Positions 1 through 11,930 of a stretch of DNA of 64,000 nt are shown one piece after another. Source of the stretch: Elephas maximus indicus (taxonomy: Eukaryota > Chordata > Mammalia > Proboscidea > Elephantidae); NCBI RefSeq assembly GCF_024166365.1, contig NC_064819.1, forward strand, positions 151,720,293-151,784,292, written 5' to 3'. The position numbers and the translations under genes were made by a program. The notes below the pieces were generated by a model. The model did no database searches. It was given only the letters and a program-made list of their open reading frames with translations, and was not told where the DNA came from. The stretch's first letter is position 1. Each line of letters opens with the position of its first letter.

Positions 1-38
1 GATATTTCTGTTATAGCAGCACTAGATGACTAAGACAG
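1..38 (+). mobile_element. 3' end of a MaLR-like LTR
   Basis: The first bases match the last ~40 bases of the LTR-like element ending at 57424 (both read 'ttctgttayagcag...ctaagaca' and end in CA). Only the tail lies inside the window. This tail type is shared with ERVL-MaLR (MLT/MST-like) LTRs. No coding part is seen. Confidence 0.5.
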
Positions 39-69
39 GCTCCTATGTGGGCTTCCTGAGAAGCAGTTC

Positions 70-258
70 TGTGTGGACTCTAGAGTCACATAGCACTTGT
101 TCAAATTCTGACTCCATCATTAGTAGTAGAGTAACCTTGGGCTAATTAGTTAACCCCACCGTGTCTCAGTTTCCTTATCTGAAAAGTCAGAATAACAGTA
201 CAGGTTATTGTGAAGTTTAAATAAATTCAATGGTCTTTGAATAGTTCCTGGAGCAAAA
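70..258 (+). mobile_element. MIR SINE relic
   Basis: Follows the MIR consensus in the forward direction: a 'tctagagtcacat' segment, 'gtaaccttgggc', 'gtctcagtttccttatctg', then 'gaagtttaaataaattca'. It is old and diverged, with no promoter boxes intact enough to matter. Confidence 0.65.
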
Positions 259-261
259 GTG

Positions 262-429
262 AGGTACTTTCATTTATTCAACTAATATTTATTGAGTGCC
301 TACTATGTGCTTGGCACTGTCTAGGCACTTAGACACATCAGCATATAAAACAAAGATTCTCACCCACATGGGGTTTACTCAGCCAGGGAGACAAACAGTA
401 AAGATAATAAGTAATATATGCAGTGTATT
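262..429 (-). mobile_element. L2 LINE 3' fragment, first part
   Basis: Shows the reverse complement of the L2 3' region ('ttattgagtgcctactatgtg', 'ggggtttactcagccaggga'). The same L2 copy resumes after the SINE that splits it, at about 621-910. Confidence 0.65.
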
Positions 430-439
430 AGAAGATGAT

Positions 440-609
440 AAACCAAAAAAACCAAACCTATTGCCATCGAGTCGAATCTGAGTCATAGTGACCCTATAGG
501 ACAGAGGAGAACTGCCCCATTGAGTTTCCAAGGAGCACCTGGTGGATTTGAACTGCCAACCTTTTGGTTAGCTGTCATAGCACTTAACCTGTACACCACC
601 AGGTTTTCC
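440..609 (-). mobile_element. AfroSINE, short form
   Basis: In reverse orientation it starts with an A/C-rich tail, then the RTE-like 'atcgagtcgaatctgagtca' block, then the tRNA-like head ending in 'accaccaggttttcc'. It is flanked by the direct repeat 'agaagatgat' (430-439 and 611-620), so this is a complete retrotransposed unit inserted in an L2 relic. Confidence 0.88.
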
Positions 610-620
610 TAGAAGATGAT

Positions 621-912
621 GGAAACTATAAAAACTATGGGAAAGGGCATGAGTAGAGTGGGGTAACCGGAATCAGCAGGGACCGGGCAGTGGCATCAAA
701 ATGAGTGGTCAGCGTTGGCCTCACTGAGAAGGTGAGATTTGAGCAAAGACTTGAAGGAGTTTAGCTAGTGGATATCTGGGGGAAGAAAGTTCGAGGAAAA
801 GGAAACAGCTGGGACAAATATGCTTGGTATACTCAAGGCACAGCAAGGAGGTCAGTGTAGCTGGGGCAGATTATGGGAGGGGGAGTAGTAAGATTAGTAA
901 CGGCCAGAGTCT
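621..912 (-). mobile_element. L2 LINE 3' fragment, second part
   Basis: Continues the L2 relic after the SINE: 'ctcactgagaaggtgagatt', 'gatatctgggggaagaaag', 'cagcaaggaggtcagtgt' match the reverse complement of L2. Together with 262-429 it dates the SINE as younger than the L2. Confidence 0.65.
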
Positions 913-2430
913 GCAGGGCATTGCAAGAACTTTGACTATGGCTCTGAGTGAAATTGTTGTTAGTTATTATTACTCTTTCCAGAGAGGATACCTTCTTCTG
1001 CAGCTGTTATTTGAAGCATTTCTGTCCTAGGTTCCCAAATACGAGGTGGTGAAGGGTGTTATGAGCTTTGTCCATGACTTCTTTTAAGGTCTCAGGTCTT
1101 GACAAGATTGCCATGGATGCAAGTCATTGTTGTTTGACCCTGACTGGGCTTTCTGCTGCTGATTAGGTAGTATTAGATCCAGTCTATGTGGTTGTGTGTC
1201 CCAGGGCAGGATCAGCACTGTTGCTTAAGAATGAAGGCAATGGTGGTTGAATGCTAGCTGAATTTCTCTCTCTCCAGAAGCATTTCTACATTGGTGCAAG
1301 TGGGCCATACACTAGGATCAGATACCCAGCCCTGTTGCTGGCAATGATTCAAGGAAGAGAGTCCCCTACACCTCACCAAGCTACATTAGGGTAGAGATAG
1401 GAAATCCATTTAAATGGGGTATGGTACAAGAGAAGGAAGAAAGTTGCCTTGTTCTTTCTCCTTTCCATGTATTTCCAAAGCATATTCCTAGCTACATGGG
1501 TTGTATGTGTGTGTGTAACTTGGTGTATGTCTATGTGCAACCTGGTGTGTGTGTGTGTGCCCCTATGTGTAAATTTCAAGCAATGCCCACTCTTGGAACT
1601 ATGACATATATAGTCAGTTTTAAGTGAAATGTTATTAGCACTGGTTTTAGCAAATTACAGGAACAAGAGTTCCCGGGAGTCTCCAGAGGGCATAGAAAAA
1701 TTCAATTGCCTCTCCTTGCCTGTGCCTGGCTTTTGGAGAATAATGTCAGCTGCTTTTTGAATAAGAAGCATTCCTCACTTCATGATTCTCCAGGTAACTG
1801 GCCAGTTTCCACTGCTAAATTGATTTTGTTCCAAGTTTTCTGTGCATGTTAAATAGGATGTGATGATGACTCATTGTCTCCCAAGTTCCTGAGGTTCATA
1901 ACCAAGATGGATTCAGTTTGATCCTATCCTGTCTCTCCATGCTTGCTGCAATAATGTCTGTCTGTGCCTCAGGGGCCGTACATCTGGAAAGCTGGACGCT
2001 TTCTCTTTAGCCCTCCCTGCCTGCATCCTGCCCTCCTTCAGGAAGTTGTGGAGAGGTTGGCAAATGCACATGAACACAAGCAGCAAAACGTCTTTGTTGT
2101 CTCAGTCATTTACAAATAATTTAACAACCTGCAAATTATTTACCAGCAATCTAGCCAGAGTTCTCAGAACCTCCAACCACATTTCCGAACTTGCTGCTAT
2201 GACAACCTCTAGGCATCTTTTTCCATTCCTAGGGGCACTTCATTGACTTTTTTTTCTATTATCTCCTACATCAAATTTATGTTTGTCCACCTTAAATTTT
2301 ATGGAGTCTTTCTTGTTTTTGCCATCTCTGACTTTCCTATTCCAACCACCAGAATTCCACTAAAGATAGTTTTCCTTCACTGCAGTCCCTTCATCTTCTT
2401 CTTCGTCTTTTTTTTTTTTTTGTCTGCCTT
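913..2430. other. Non-coding stretch, no gene seen
   Basis: No coding signal or recognisable mobile element. It holds an imperfect GT-rich tract (about 1505-1560) and a T run at 2409-2422. Short open frames here lack homology I can recognise. Confidence 0.5.
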
Positions 2431-2434
2431 TACC

Positions 2435-2535
2435 CACACAATAATTATTAAGCACCTACTACGCACCAGGTGCTTTCCCTTGCAATCTTCACAACAACTC
2501 TGGAGGGCAGGCATTAGTAATCTTTAGTTACAAAA
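2435..2535 (-). mobile_element. MIR SINE relic, first part
   Basis: 'attattaagcacctactac', 'ttcacaacaactctggaggg' match the reverse complement of MIR. It is separated from its remaining half (2761-2880) by the SINE insertion. Confidence 0.6.
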
Positions 2536-2600
2536 ACAAAAAATAACAAAAATATTATTCATATATTACCTGTGAAATGAATTAAAGCTCATTAAATATA

Positions 2601-2760
2601 AACCAAAACCAAACCCATGGCTGTTGAATCAATTCCAACTCGTAGTAACCCTATAGGACAGACTAGAACTGCCCCATACAGTTTCCAAGGAGCAGCTGGT
2701 GGATTCAAACTGCCAAACTTTTGGTCAGCAGCCAAACTCTTAACCACTGTGCCAGTCTCC
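2601..2760 (-). mobile_element. AfroSINE, short form
   Basis: Reverse-oriented copy with an 'aaccaaaaccaaaccc' tail, 'ccctataggacagactagaa', and a head 'cttaaccactgtgcc'. It splits a MIR relic. I found no convincing target-site duplication. Confidence 0.82.
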
Positions 2761-2885
2761 AGTTACCAGTAAGGAAATCAAAGCATGAAGCAAGCATTTT
2801 TGGCCCAAGGCAGCACAGCTACCAAGTCAAAGAGCCAGGATTTGAGTTTAGATTTTCTGACCCACATCCTCATCCCATTCCTGCC
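2761..2885 (-). mobile_element. MIR SINE relic, second part
   Basis: 'gcccaaggcagcacagctac', 'gagccaggatttgagtttag' and 'ttctgacccacatcc' are the 5' half of a reverse MIR, continuing 2435-2535. Confidence 0.6.
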
Positions 2886-4635
2886 TTGCCTGTTCTTTCA
2901 GGTGGGTCTTTATGCTCAGAACAACCTCTATCATGTGTGCATAGGCTGTGTCCTTTTGCTTTTTCTAGATCCCAAGACTCAGTTCTTACAAAGAGACTTC
3001 TTTGGACTACCCCAACCATATTTGTGAATGGAATAAAGGGAAAGAATATTAATACAGCCTAGAATAAGCAAGACCAATAACTCCCCTCTAGTGAAAATTC
3101 TAATATATCTTGATGTGCCTACACAGCTAGTGTTTGTTAGATAGGGCACCTAACCCAGTGAGATCCTAGGGACTGGAGCCTCACCTTCACATCAGGACAG
3201 GACCAGCTTTGCATTCCCTGAGGTCCATGGAAAGACAAATGTTCCTCTTTTTCCTAAGCCATAATCTTAGAACTTCAGCAGTGCTGAAGGCTAAGAGCGG
3301 AGAAGGGAGCATTTATACCAGTGGGAGGGGGACAACAATGTCTTTACGTGAAGGAAATCCAGGGAGCCAGAAATCTAATTTCTCATCATCTCCAACAAGC
3401 TGTCAAAGCACTCCTTCTTTAAAATTATTTACTTAGGTTTCAGTGGGAGCTGGCATCTTTGTGGAGTATGTGTGTGAGTATTTGAGAGTAAGAGCGAGTG
3501 TGCGTGGTTAGGGTGGTAGCTGTCTAGCCCAGAAAGTAGAATTAGTGTAAGCCCAATAAAAGTGTGGGCTAGTTCAGACCAGAGCTGTAGTGCCTCTCTT
3601 TCTACTCTTGCTCTTTTCATTCTCTGTTGACTCGAAGAAATGGAGGCCGTCATTCTCAAGGCACTCTTCCTTCCTCCATGCCTTCCATGCTCTGGCTGAC
3701 TGTCCCTCCTACTTATCACGATCCCTTGATTGACTCACCATTCCTTCTCTCCCTAACACCTTCATTTTCTTGCTCTTCCTTATCTCTCCAAAATAAGTAC
3801 ATGTTTCCCTATCTTGGAGATACCTTTATTTGTGACCCTCATTACCCTCTCTTCACACCACATTCTCTCTCATCATACAGCCAAACTTAAAAAGAAAATT
3901 CTAAACAACTCACCACATCTCTCTTTACTCTCTCCAAATCAACTAAAATTGTTCTCTGAAATATTCCCATAACCTCCTAGTTACCCCAGCTGATTTTTTT
4001 TTTTTTTTTAATTCTTCCTGGACTTTCTGTGGTTTTTGGTTCCCTTGACAATGCTCTTGCCTTTGTTTTGGGGAGTCTCTTCCTCCTCACTTTCAAATAC
4101 TGCCCTTTCCCACCTCAAATCCACTTTCTTCTCTCTCCCTCTCCCATTCTCCATAACTCTGCTTTTGTGTGAGTCTTTCTGCAATAGATTCATCCCTTCT
4201 CAAGAAACTCAGAGAGTACAACTATACAGACGGCCTTGAGATTCCTGTCTAGTTCTGTCCTTTCTTCTGACTCTAGCCCTACATTTTTAACTATTAAATA
4301 TTTCCACCATTATGTCCCACGATCACCACAAAATCGTAACATCAGAACAAAGATATGGTCTTTTTCTCCAATTTCAGCCCTTCCTGATGTTCTCATATTT
4401 GTTAATAGCAGCACAGTCCTATAAATTACTAAAGCATAAAACCCAGTTCTCTTTGTTGTCTTTTCCTACACTTCAGATCATTCAGATTATTTTCCTCTGT
4501 ACCATCTTTTGAATGCATTTTTTCTCCATGCTCACTCATGTCCTCCAGTTGTTCATTGATGTGTCTCTAATCTATTTACCCTTTAACTCTAAAAATCTCT
4601 GTACTCTGGATACAATTACTGCCCACTTTTTTGCA
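2886..4635. other. Non-coding, pyrimidine-rich stretch
   Basis: No gene recognised. From about 3640 on, the plus strand is unusually rich in C and T with a long T run near 3994-4009; open frames here on both strands are by-products of that bias. Part of 3640-4635 may be upstream L2 sequence too decayed to assign. Confidence 0.45.
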
Positions 4636-5105
4636 TATGCAGCCAGACTAATCTTCCTGAAAGACTGCCACCCGCCTCCTCACAAACCATTTCTGGCTCC
4701 TCACTGCCAACATAATGAGACCAAACTTCTTAGCCTGGCATTCAAAATGTCCCCACCAACCTGAGGCTGCCTCACTCACCTTTCAAGCCTTACTTTCTAC
4801 CTAATCGCTACACCCAAAGTTTCTCTGCTCTTCATCACCCAAAATACCTTGCACCCTCCTGACTTTTCATCTTTCCTTCTTGGGATACCTACACTTCGTT
4901 CTCATTTTTTCATTATGAAATACTACTACCCCCTTTTACTCTACCTCCTCTGGGAAACCTTCCATAATTCCCCAGGTGGAGTGACCTCTGCCCCCCAAGG
5001 ACATCCTATAGAAATCCTAGGGTCCCTAGTATCCCTCTCTCTTGTGGGTTATTACACACATGCTTTGATTATTCCCTGTGCTGCCCCATGTATCGGTTAT
5101 TTATA
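4636..5105 (+). mobile_element. L2 LINE fragment
   Basis: Runs in L2 sense direction: 'cttagcctggcattcaaaat', 'tctgggaaaccttccataat', 'cctctctcttgtgggttatt'. This is the untranslated/terminal-ORF part of L2, heavily decayed, with no usable reading frame. Confidence 0.55.
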
Positions 5106-6180
5106 AAAAAAAGAAAAAAAAAAGCTTTTTCCTCCCAATTATGCTTAAAGATTATGTTTAAATTCTCCACAGCTTTTATTTATTAAATAAGAACTGTTTG
5201 TGTGTGTGTTTATGGGTGAGGGAAGAGGTAGCACAAGACAATTCATTGAAATGCGAGAAGAAAATATTAAAACTTCAATTTACATTTATTTTCTTCATTT
5301 GTTTTAAATGCCTATTTTGTGGATGTGTTACAGTGAAATAATATTCGAACACAATATTCATTTAAAAAATATACATGAGGGTTGTCTTAGCTTAGATTTC
5401 CTAGACACAGATTCTTAGGTGGAGTTACATTCAGAAGGTTGATTGAGAAACGCACTTGAAATATATAACTGCAAGGAAGTAAGCAGGTGGGATTGGTCAG
5501 AGGGAGAAGCTGACCTATAAGGTATTTGCAACTGAGGCCTCAGCTGATCTTACTGGAGCCTCTAGAGCTGGGATGGCCCTTCAGAGTTTTCCTGAATCAA
5601 GGTTAGGGGGCTGGGTCTTTGTATCTCCATTTTGGCAAGTCATTAGCCAAATAGGCCAAGCACTTAACACACTCTTCCTCTCCATTTCAAAACCTAAAGG
5701 GCAAAGAATAAAAACAACTAACATCCTTCATGCATGTTTCATGCTGCCAATAAAATGGACTATGTGCTGAATTTGGTTTTCTAAAGATGGAACTATATGA
5801 TTCACATGGGGATGAGTCAAGAATGAATAGTATTTAAAGGAGGGACTATACTCATTTTCATCAATGGCCACCTCCCAAGTGTGGGAATACAATTCTACCC
5901 AATTATATTCCTTTTAACATGAAGTAAAAGTATAATTCAACAAAGCTGGTTATTTCCACTATGTGGGAGAACATGTATTGAGCTGGAAAACGTTTTCTGT
6001 GAGAGTTTGTTTGGATGATTATGGGATCCTTTCTTATAAACAGATAATGCCTTACTTTATCTCATATCTGTAACCTCTTCTAAAACTCTCAGAAATTGAG
6101 AACATTCGCCTCCTAATCCTTTTTGCTCTTCTCGCTTTAGGTTACGTGGCTATTCCATTCCTTTTCCATTCCATATTTGG
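5106..6180. other. Non-coding stretch, possible old repeat
   Basis: A-rich tract at 5105-5123, then AT-rich sequence. About 5385-5660 looks like a decayed interspersed repeat of a type I cannot name. No gene seen. Confidence 0.35.
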
Positions 6181-6184
6181 AGGA

Positions 6185-6400
6185 GACAGTGTAGCATTGT
6201 AGTTGTATGGAGACACCAGAGTCAGAGAGATTCATTTATTTTCCAGCTTTACCATTGCCTACCTGTACCTCTTTGGGCAAAGTACTTAATTTCTTTCAGC
6301 ACCAGTTTCCTAATCTGTGAAAAGGAAGGGGAGAGGAGTACCAATCTCATGAAAATTAAAGAACAGAGATCACATAAATTCTTAGCCCAATGCCTGACTT
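6185..6400 (+). mobile_element. MIR SINE relic
   Basis: Forward MIR with a diverged head ('tgtagcattgtagttgtatg'), 'tttgggcaaagtacttaatt', 'ccagtttcctaatctgtgaa' and the 3' 'gcccaatgcctgac'. It is followed at about 6405-6445 by a short AfroSINE-tail-like segment ('gtcgtcaagttgattccaac'). Confidence 0.6.
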
Positions 6401-6445
6401 GTTTTTATTGTCGTCAAGTTGATTCCAACCATGGCGGTCGTATAA

Positions 6446-8363
6446 AGAACCCATGAGTGTCTGACTGTTGCATGCAGAGACATGCCAATTAGATTAGTAT
6501 GTACCATGTATGCCTGGTACGATCCAAAATGAAACAGTCCTGGACTACTGCAACCATATTTCCTAATGCAAAAGCACCTTGGACTCACGCCAGCCAAAAG
6601 GGAGCCATTTTACCCAAATGCAAAGGGAAAGGGTGAGAGTGGCAATCATGTGAGCCAATAACTTTACGTTGCCTTGCAACCCTGCAGTTACTGGTATAAC
6701 ATTACTCAGTCTTTAAAAAATCCTGACTATTGATTCCTTCTCTCAGTTGCTGACAACTGTTGAATTCCTTGCTCTACCAATGCCCTGAGTTGGCTTTTTT
6801 TCCACATTCAACTTTACACTTTCATCTCTGTTTCCATTTTTTTCCCATGAAACCAGTAGGCCAAGTCTCCTCTCATAGTGACATTAGGCCAAGTTTCTAC
6901 AGAGAGCATGTTCCTGCCCAAACCTCAGCGTTCACATCACATGTGTGTGCATGTGTGCACACACACATGCACAAACACACAGAATAATTCCAGAAATATA
7001 TCTTCCTTCAAAGGCACAGATGCTTTTGTGTCCACTTGCCCTGAGGCTCCTCCTATCTGCCTGCTTCTGTTTTCTGCACCCCACTCATCTTCAGGGTCTT
7101 CCAAGGGCCAGACTCTTTCCAGGGTCTTTCAAAGCTCTATATTCCAGGAGTTTCCCTTTTGAGCCTCCCCAGGTGACCAGCAGCCCAGGGACACTGCTCA
7201 GATTTCCTGTCTTCCTGATGAATTTATCAGAATCCCTGTCGGTTTCATTCAGTTGCTGGGTAGGAGGTAGAAAAATGCCAATGTTAAGAACAGCTGTTAA
7301 CCAGTTCTCTCTGACCCCTCCTGGCCCTTCCTGACCCCAAAACATGCTCCATAGAGATGCATTGTGCCGAACTAGCATCTACATTTTGTCATTCTCCCAA
7401 GGGAGATTCTCAGACCCTTTGAATCAGGAAACAACCATCTTTATCGTCTTTTTTATTTACCTGGTAGCTTTCTCAAGCAAGCAGTCCTGTGTGGCGTCCG
7501 TATCTTTTTCATTTGTGGTCATTTAACCGGTAATAACAAATATAACAATACATAATTTTATAGCACCATTCATTCAGGAACCTCACTGCACTTTCTAAAC
7601 ATAAACAGTAATTGGAGAGGGGCTGCTGTGTATTTATTTAATACAGTAGTAGCCTCTGTTTTAACAAAACGTTTGCTTCTTTACTGTTTATTGTCAGTGC
7701 AATTTCCTTTACATGATACAAGTTAATGAAGAGAGAAAAAAGCAAATTTGCTTTCGTTAGTTACTAATTTAAGGATTTCCAAGCTGATTAATCAGAGTTC
7801 TTGCATCCCACCCTGTAGCTCCCATGCGCTCAACTGATCAGCCATTTTTCTTCCTAAGAATATCATTTGCAGTTAAATATTTGTTTTGATTCCTTAACCT
7901 ATACTAATTTCCCATTTGCTTTTACATCTGCATTTTTCGCAGTTCTCTTTTCTCTTCCTCCTTCTCCCGCATAACCCATGTGAGTGTAACACAAACATAT
8001 ACACACACTTTCTTTCCCATTTCTGTAGCAATTTCCTCTTCTTTTTCGTCTAATCTCTCAAAATTATTCTTTTCTTTCTTTTTTTTTCACTACCTTTGAA
8101 TTTAATTCAGTGGCCTCAGGGAAGATATCTTTCAATTTGAAGTTATCTCCAAATACACACACAGACAGAGATGATAGCTTTCTGCTGCTGGGGAGATATT
8201 AACTGCTCATACAACTTTATCACTGAATTTTTCCATGTTCTGACAGTTGCTTGGAAATTTTGTATTTTTCTTCAAGTTCTCCAACTGAGTTTCTATCATC
8301 GTCACATGTGTTTTTCCTTATAGCACACACAGACAAAACCCAATTATTAATTGTGAAATAAAT
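6446..8363. other. Non-coding stretch, no gene seen
   Basis: No coding or named repeat found. Contains an alternating GT/CA inverted repeat at 6941-6981 and several pyrimidine tracts (7930-8090). Confidence 0.45.
6941..6981. repeat. Inverted GT/CA tract
   Basis: A 'tgtgtgcatgtgtg' run is followed directly by 'cacacacatgcaca', so the two halves can pair as a hairpin. Alternating purine-pyrimidine sequence of this kind can also adopt Z-DNA. Confidence 0.6.
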
Positions 8364-8375
8364 GGCTCTCCAGCA
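8364..8375 (+). repeat. TSD of truncated L1, left copy
   Basis: 'ggctctccagca' occurs here and again at 9792-9803, immediately outside the truncated L1 and its short A-rich tail. Confidence 0.8.
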
Positions 8376-9791
8376 ACACTTATACACTGCTGGTAGGAAT
8401 GTAAAATGGTACACCACTATGGAAATCGATTTGGCACTTCCTTAAAAAGCTAGAAACGGAACTACCATACGATCCAGCAATCCCACTCCTTGGAATATAT
8501 CTTAGAGAAATAAGAGCCTTTACACGAACAGATATATGCACACCCATGTTCATTGCAGCACTGTTTACAATAGCAAAAAATGGAAGCAACCAAGGTGCCC
8601 ATCAATGGACGAATGGGTAAATAAATTATGGTATATTCACACAATGGAATACTACTCATCCATAAAGACAAAGAACAGTGATGAATTCGTGAAACATTTC
8701 ATAACATGGAGGAATCTGGAAGGCATTATGCTGAGTGAAATTAGTCAGTTGCAAAAGGACAAATATTGTATAAGACCACTGTTATAAGGACTCAAGAAAT
8801 AGTTTAAACTGAGAAGAAAAGATTCTTTCATGGTAATGAGACGGGGAAGGGAGGGATGGAGGGAGAGGGATACTCACTAATTAGGTGTAGATAAGAACTA
8901 TTTTAGGTGAAGGGAAAGACAATACACTGTACAAGAGAGGCCAGCACAACTGGACTAAACCAAAAGCAAAGAAGTTTCCTGAATAAACTGAACGCTTCAA
9001 AGGCCAGCATAGCAGGGGCAGGGGTTTGGGAGCCATGGTTTGGGGGGACATCTAAGTCAATTGGCATAATAAAATCTATTAAGAGAACATTTTGCATCCC
9101 ACTTTGGAGAGTGGCGTCTGGGGTCTTAAGCGCTAGCAAGTGGCCATCTAAGATGCATCAATTGGTCTCAACCCACCTGGAGCAAAGGAGAATGAAGAAC
9201 ACCAAAGACACAAGGTAATTATGAGCCCAAGAGACAGAAAGTGCCACATAACCCCAGAGACTACATCAACCTGAGACCAGAAGAACTAGATGGTGCTTGG
9301 CTACAACCGATGACTGCCCTGACAGGGAACACAGCAGAGGACCCCCTGCGGGAGCAGAAGAGCAGTGGGATGCAGACCCCAAATTCTTGTAAAAAGACCA
9401 GACTTAATGGTCTGACTGAGACTAGAAGCACCCTGGTGGTCATGGTCCCCAGACCTTCTGTTACCCCAAGACAGGAACCATTCCCAAAGCCAACTCTTCA
9501 GACAGGGATTGGACTGGACAGTGGGATAGAAAATGACACTGGTGAAGAATGAGCTTCTTGGATCAAGTAGACACATGAGACTGTGTTGGCATCTCTTGTC
9601 TCAAGGGGAGGTGAGAGGACAGACGGGGTGAAAAGCTTGCCGAATGGACACAGAAAGAGAGAGTGGAGGGGAGGAGTATGCTGTCTCATTAGGGGGAGAG
9701 AAATTAGGAGTAGATAGCAAAGTGTCTATAAATTTTTGTATGAGAGACTGACTTGATTTGTAAACTTTCACTTAAAGCACACACAAAAAAA
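8376..9791 (+). mobile_element. 5'-truncated L1 (ORF2 end + 3'UTR)
   Basis: Aligns by eye with the end of the full-length L1 of this window (about 46776-48175): the last ~135 codons of ORF2, then the whole 3'UTR. The ORF2 remnant is broken early by a frame change but reads openly again from about 8536 to its normal stop at 8787 (ending CIRPLL, like the intact copy). The tail is short ('cacacacaaaaaaa') and the insertion has a 12-bp TSD. It is dead on arrival, as most L1 insertions are, and clearly more diverged from the intact copy than a recent sister would be. Confidence 0.92.
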
Positions 9792-9803
9792 GGCTCTCCA
9801 GCA
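9792..9803 (+). repeat. TSD of truncated L1, right copy
   Basis: Second copy of 'ggctctccagca', matching 8364-8375 exactly. Confidence 0.8.
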
Positions 9804-10970
9804 GAGAGACCCTCTCTCCTTTCATAGCAACTTCTCAGCAGGGGCCGCAATCTCGGTGGGCAACTGGTGCAGTCAAATAGGACCCTGTGCTTAGAAAGTC
9901 CACACCCTTGGTTTTATGCTCTGCTTTGCAGTCTTGATACTCTAAATAATATTTTAACAAGAGGCCCTGTGTTTTCGTTTTGTCCTGGGTCCCACAAATT
10001 ATGTAGTCAGTCCTGCTTCCCAGTAGGTTTTGCATCTTCCTTCCAAATAAAATACAGCATGGATATTTAAAGATCCTATAAACCCAGCATCACACCACAC
10101 AAAGTCAAAGGGGCTGGACTGATCCCGTTGCATGTATTACCAAGATGGTGGCTGTAATAGGCTTCTCTCATCAGTAGCAACTTTCCACTCTCCCTTTCAC
10201 TGCAGCTGAGAGAATCTCCTGAGTCTCCTTCGACCATTTTGCGACTTTTACATTAATACATTCATTTCCTCAATCATAGACTTCAGTTTTCCTCCTCCTA
10301 GGACTCCTCATCTGAATTTTGGCTCATCCTCTTCTACCTTCAGGTCATTCATTCTGATTAAGTAATTGGGGTGAGACAACCCAATAACTCAATGACAGAG
10401 ACACTGGCCCTAATATTGAAGAATCTGGACCTAAAGTCTGAGCTCAAATACTCAGGACAGTCTGAAAACGACTCTCCTGGTAGTGATTAAAATGCTGCCT
10501 AGAAGCAGCAACCACCAAGAGGTGAGCCTAGGGGAAAAGAAGGAAACAAATGCTTTAAAAGAGAGAGATTATGAAAAATTTGGCAATTGCACGATATGAT
10601 TGACGTAATTAGTGTAATGGAATTGTACACATGAGAAATGTTGAACTGGCAAAAAGAAAAAAGATATATTAAAGGATAATAAGGGAATCAACAAATATTT
10701 AAAAAAAAAAGCTAGGACTAAGGAAGAGGCACATACTTGCTACTTATGTAGATATATGTAAATGACTATGCAAAACAAAGTGAAAGGAGGTAGAGAAGTT
10801 CTCCAAATGAGGATAAAGCTAATTGAAATGTCAGCTGTCATCTCTGTTCCTTCAGGGCCCATTGTGGAGGAAAAGCTGATCCCCTACTAGAAAACAAGTC
10901 TGATAAGAACTGGACCACGCCTTTCTCTTTTAAACATACTCACAAAAATAAAACAATTATAATAGTATTA
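9804..10970. other. Non-coding stretch, no gene seen
   Basis: No coding signal, named repeat or RNA gene recognised. A run of A at 10700-10709 is the only simple feature. Confidence 0.45.
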
Positions 10971-11085
10971 TTCTGCCCAGCTTGTTAGTTAGACTGCAGT
11001 TCTTAGAGGTCAGGTCCTTATCTGTTTTCTTCTGCTTTGTGGTTTATTATACTATCTAGTACTTGGTGTGTGTTTTAAAACACTA
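10971..11085 (+). mobile_element. Possible L2 3' end
   Basis: 'cttgttagttagactgcagt', 'gaggtcaggtccttatctg' and 'actatctagtacttggtgtg' resemble the terminal part of L2 in sense direction. Weak match. Confidence 0.35.
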
Positions 11086-11199
11086 GTGGAACTCATACCT
11101 CTCCTCCTTTGTAGTACCTATGCATTCTGCATTGACATTGATATTCCGTGCAGATTCAGAAAGATTTGAAGAGTTGCCTTTGATAGGAGTTGGTCCTAC

Positions 11200-11213
11200 A
11201 AAAAGAGAGTATA
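11200..11213 (+). repeat. TSD of AfroSINE, left copy
   Basis: 'aaaaagagagtata', repeated with one mismatch at 11372-11385 ('aaaaagacagtata'). Confidence 0.75.
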
Positions 11214-11371
11214 CCCTTAAACCATTGCCATTGAGTTGATTCTGACTCATAGTGACCCTATAGGACAGGGTAGAACTTCCCCACAGGGTTTCCACGGAGT
11301 GACTGGTGGATTCGAACTGCTGAACATTTTGGTTAGCAGCTGATTTCTTTACTATGCCACCAGGGCTCCAT
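11214..11371 (-). mobile_element. AfroSINE, short form
   Basis: Reverse copy: 'cattgccattgagttgattc' tail block, 'ccctataggacagggtagaa', head ending 'atgccaccagggctcc'. Bounded by a 14-bp TSD with one mismatch. Confidence 0.88.
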
Positions 11372-11385
11372 AAAAAGACAGTATA

Positions 11386-11448
11386 GAGAAGTGGTAACAA
11401 GTGGACTCCAGACCAGACTGCCTGTGTCCAAAACCCCACTTTTCCATT
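11386..11448 (+). mobile_element. MIR SINE relic, first part
   Basis: Forward MIR head ('gtggactccagaccagactg', 'ctgtgtccaaaacccc'), interrupted at 11448 by a tRNA-Gly-type SINE and resumed at 11751. Confidence 0.55.
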
Positions 11449-11750
11449 GTTGTTAGCTGCCAAAGAGTTGGTCCCGACTCACGTCCTGTACCATTCCCAT
11501 GGTCGGTTGTGTATCAGACCATTGTGATTTATAGGGTTTTCATACACTTGTTTTTGGAAGTAGATCACCAAGCCTTTCGTCCTAGTCCACCTTAGCCTGG
11601 AACCTCTGCTGTAGCCTGTTCAGCATCATAGCAACACACAAGCCTCCGTTGGCGGAAGGGCAGTGGCCGTGCACGCAGTGCACTGGCAGAGAATGGAACC
11701 TGGGAGGGTCTTAAAAGCCTAGGAGTCTATGAATGAACCACCAATACCCT
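11449..11750 (-). mobile_element. tRNA-Gly-headed SINE with RTE-like tail
   Basis: About 300 bp, reverse oriented. The left end carries 'gttgttagctgccaaagagt' (RTE-type tail). The right end reads as the reverse complement of a tRNA-Gly: 'ctggcagagaatggaacctg' is the T-arm/B-box side and 'atgaatgaaccaccaatac' the acceptor/D-arm side, with the anticodon region decayed. It is flanked by 'cacttttccatt' (11437-11448) and 'catttttccatt' (11751-11762). It is clearly different from the common AfroSINE head, but the copy at 18796-19030 shares its middle and ends. Confidence 0.75.
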
Positions 11751-11930
11751 CATTTTTCCATTACCAACCATGCAACCTTGGGCACATTTCTAAACCCCTC
11801 TAAGATTCAATCGATCCATCTCTAAAGAAAGGTTGTTGTGAGGATTAAATGAGTTAATATATTTAGAGCACTTAGAATGCCTGGCACAGAGTAAGCTCTC
11901 AGTCATTGTCAGCTGTTATTACTCTTGTTT
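11751..11930 (+). mobile_element. MIR SINE relic, second part
   Basis: 'catgcaaccttgggcacatt', 'gttgttgtgaggattaaatg', 'gcctggcacagagtaagctc' are the 3' two thirds of a forward MIR. With 11386-11448 it forms one MIR split by the SINE. Confidence 0.7.

Noticed and set aside
3640..4640. Pyrimidine-rich region with several open frames as a coding locus
   Set aside because: Open frames occur in several phases at once, as expected from base bias; no recognisable protein.
9241..9552. 103-codon frame downstream of the truncated L1 ORF2
   Set aside because: It lies in the L1 3'UTR, and the same region in the intact copy has no matching frame on that strand.
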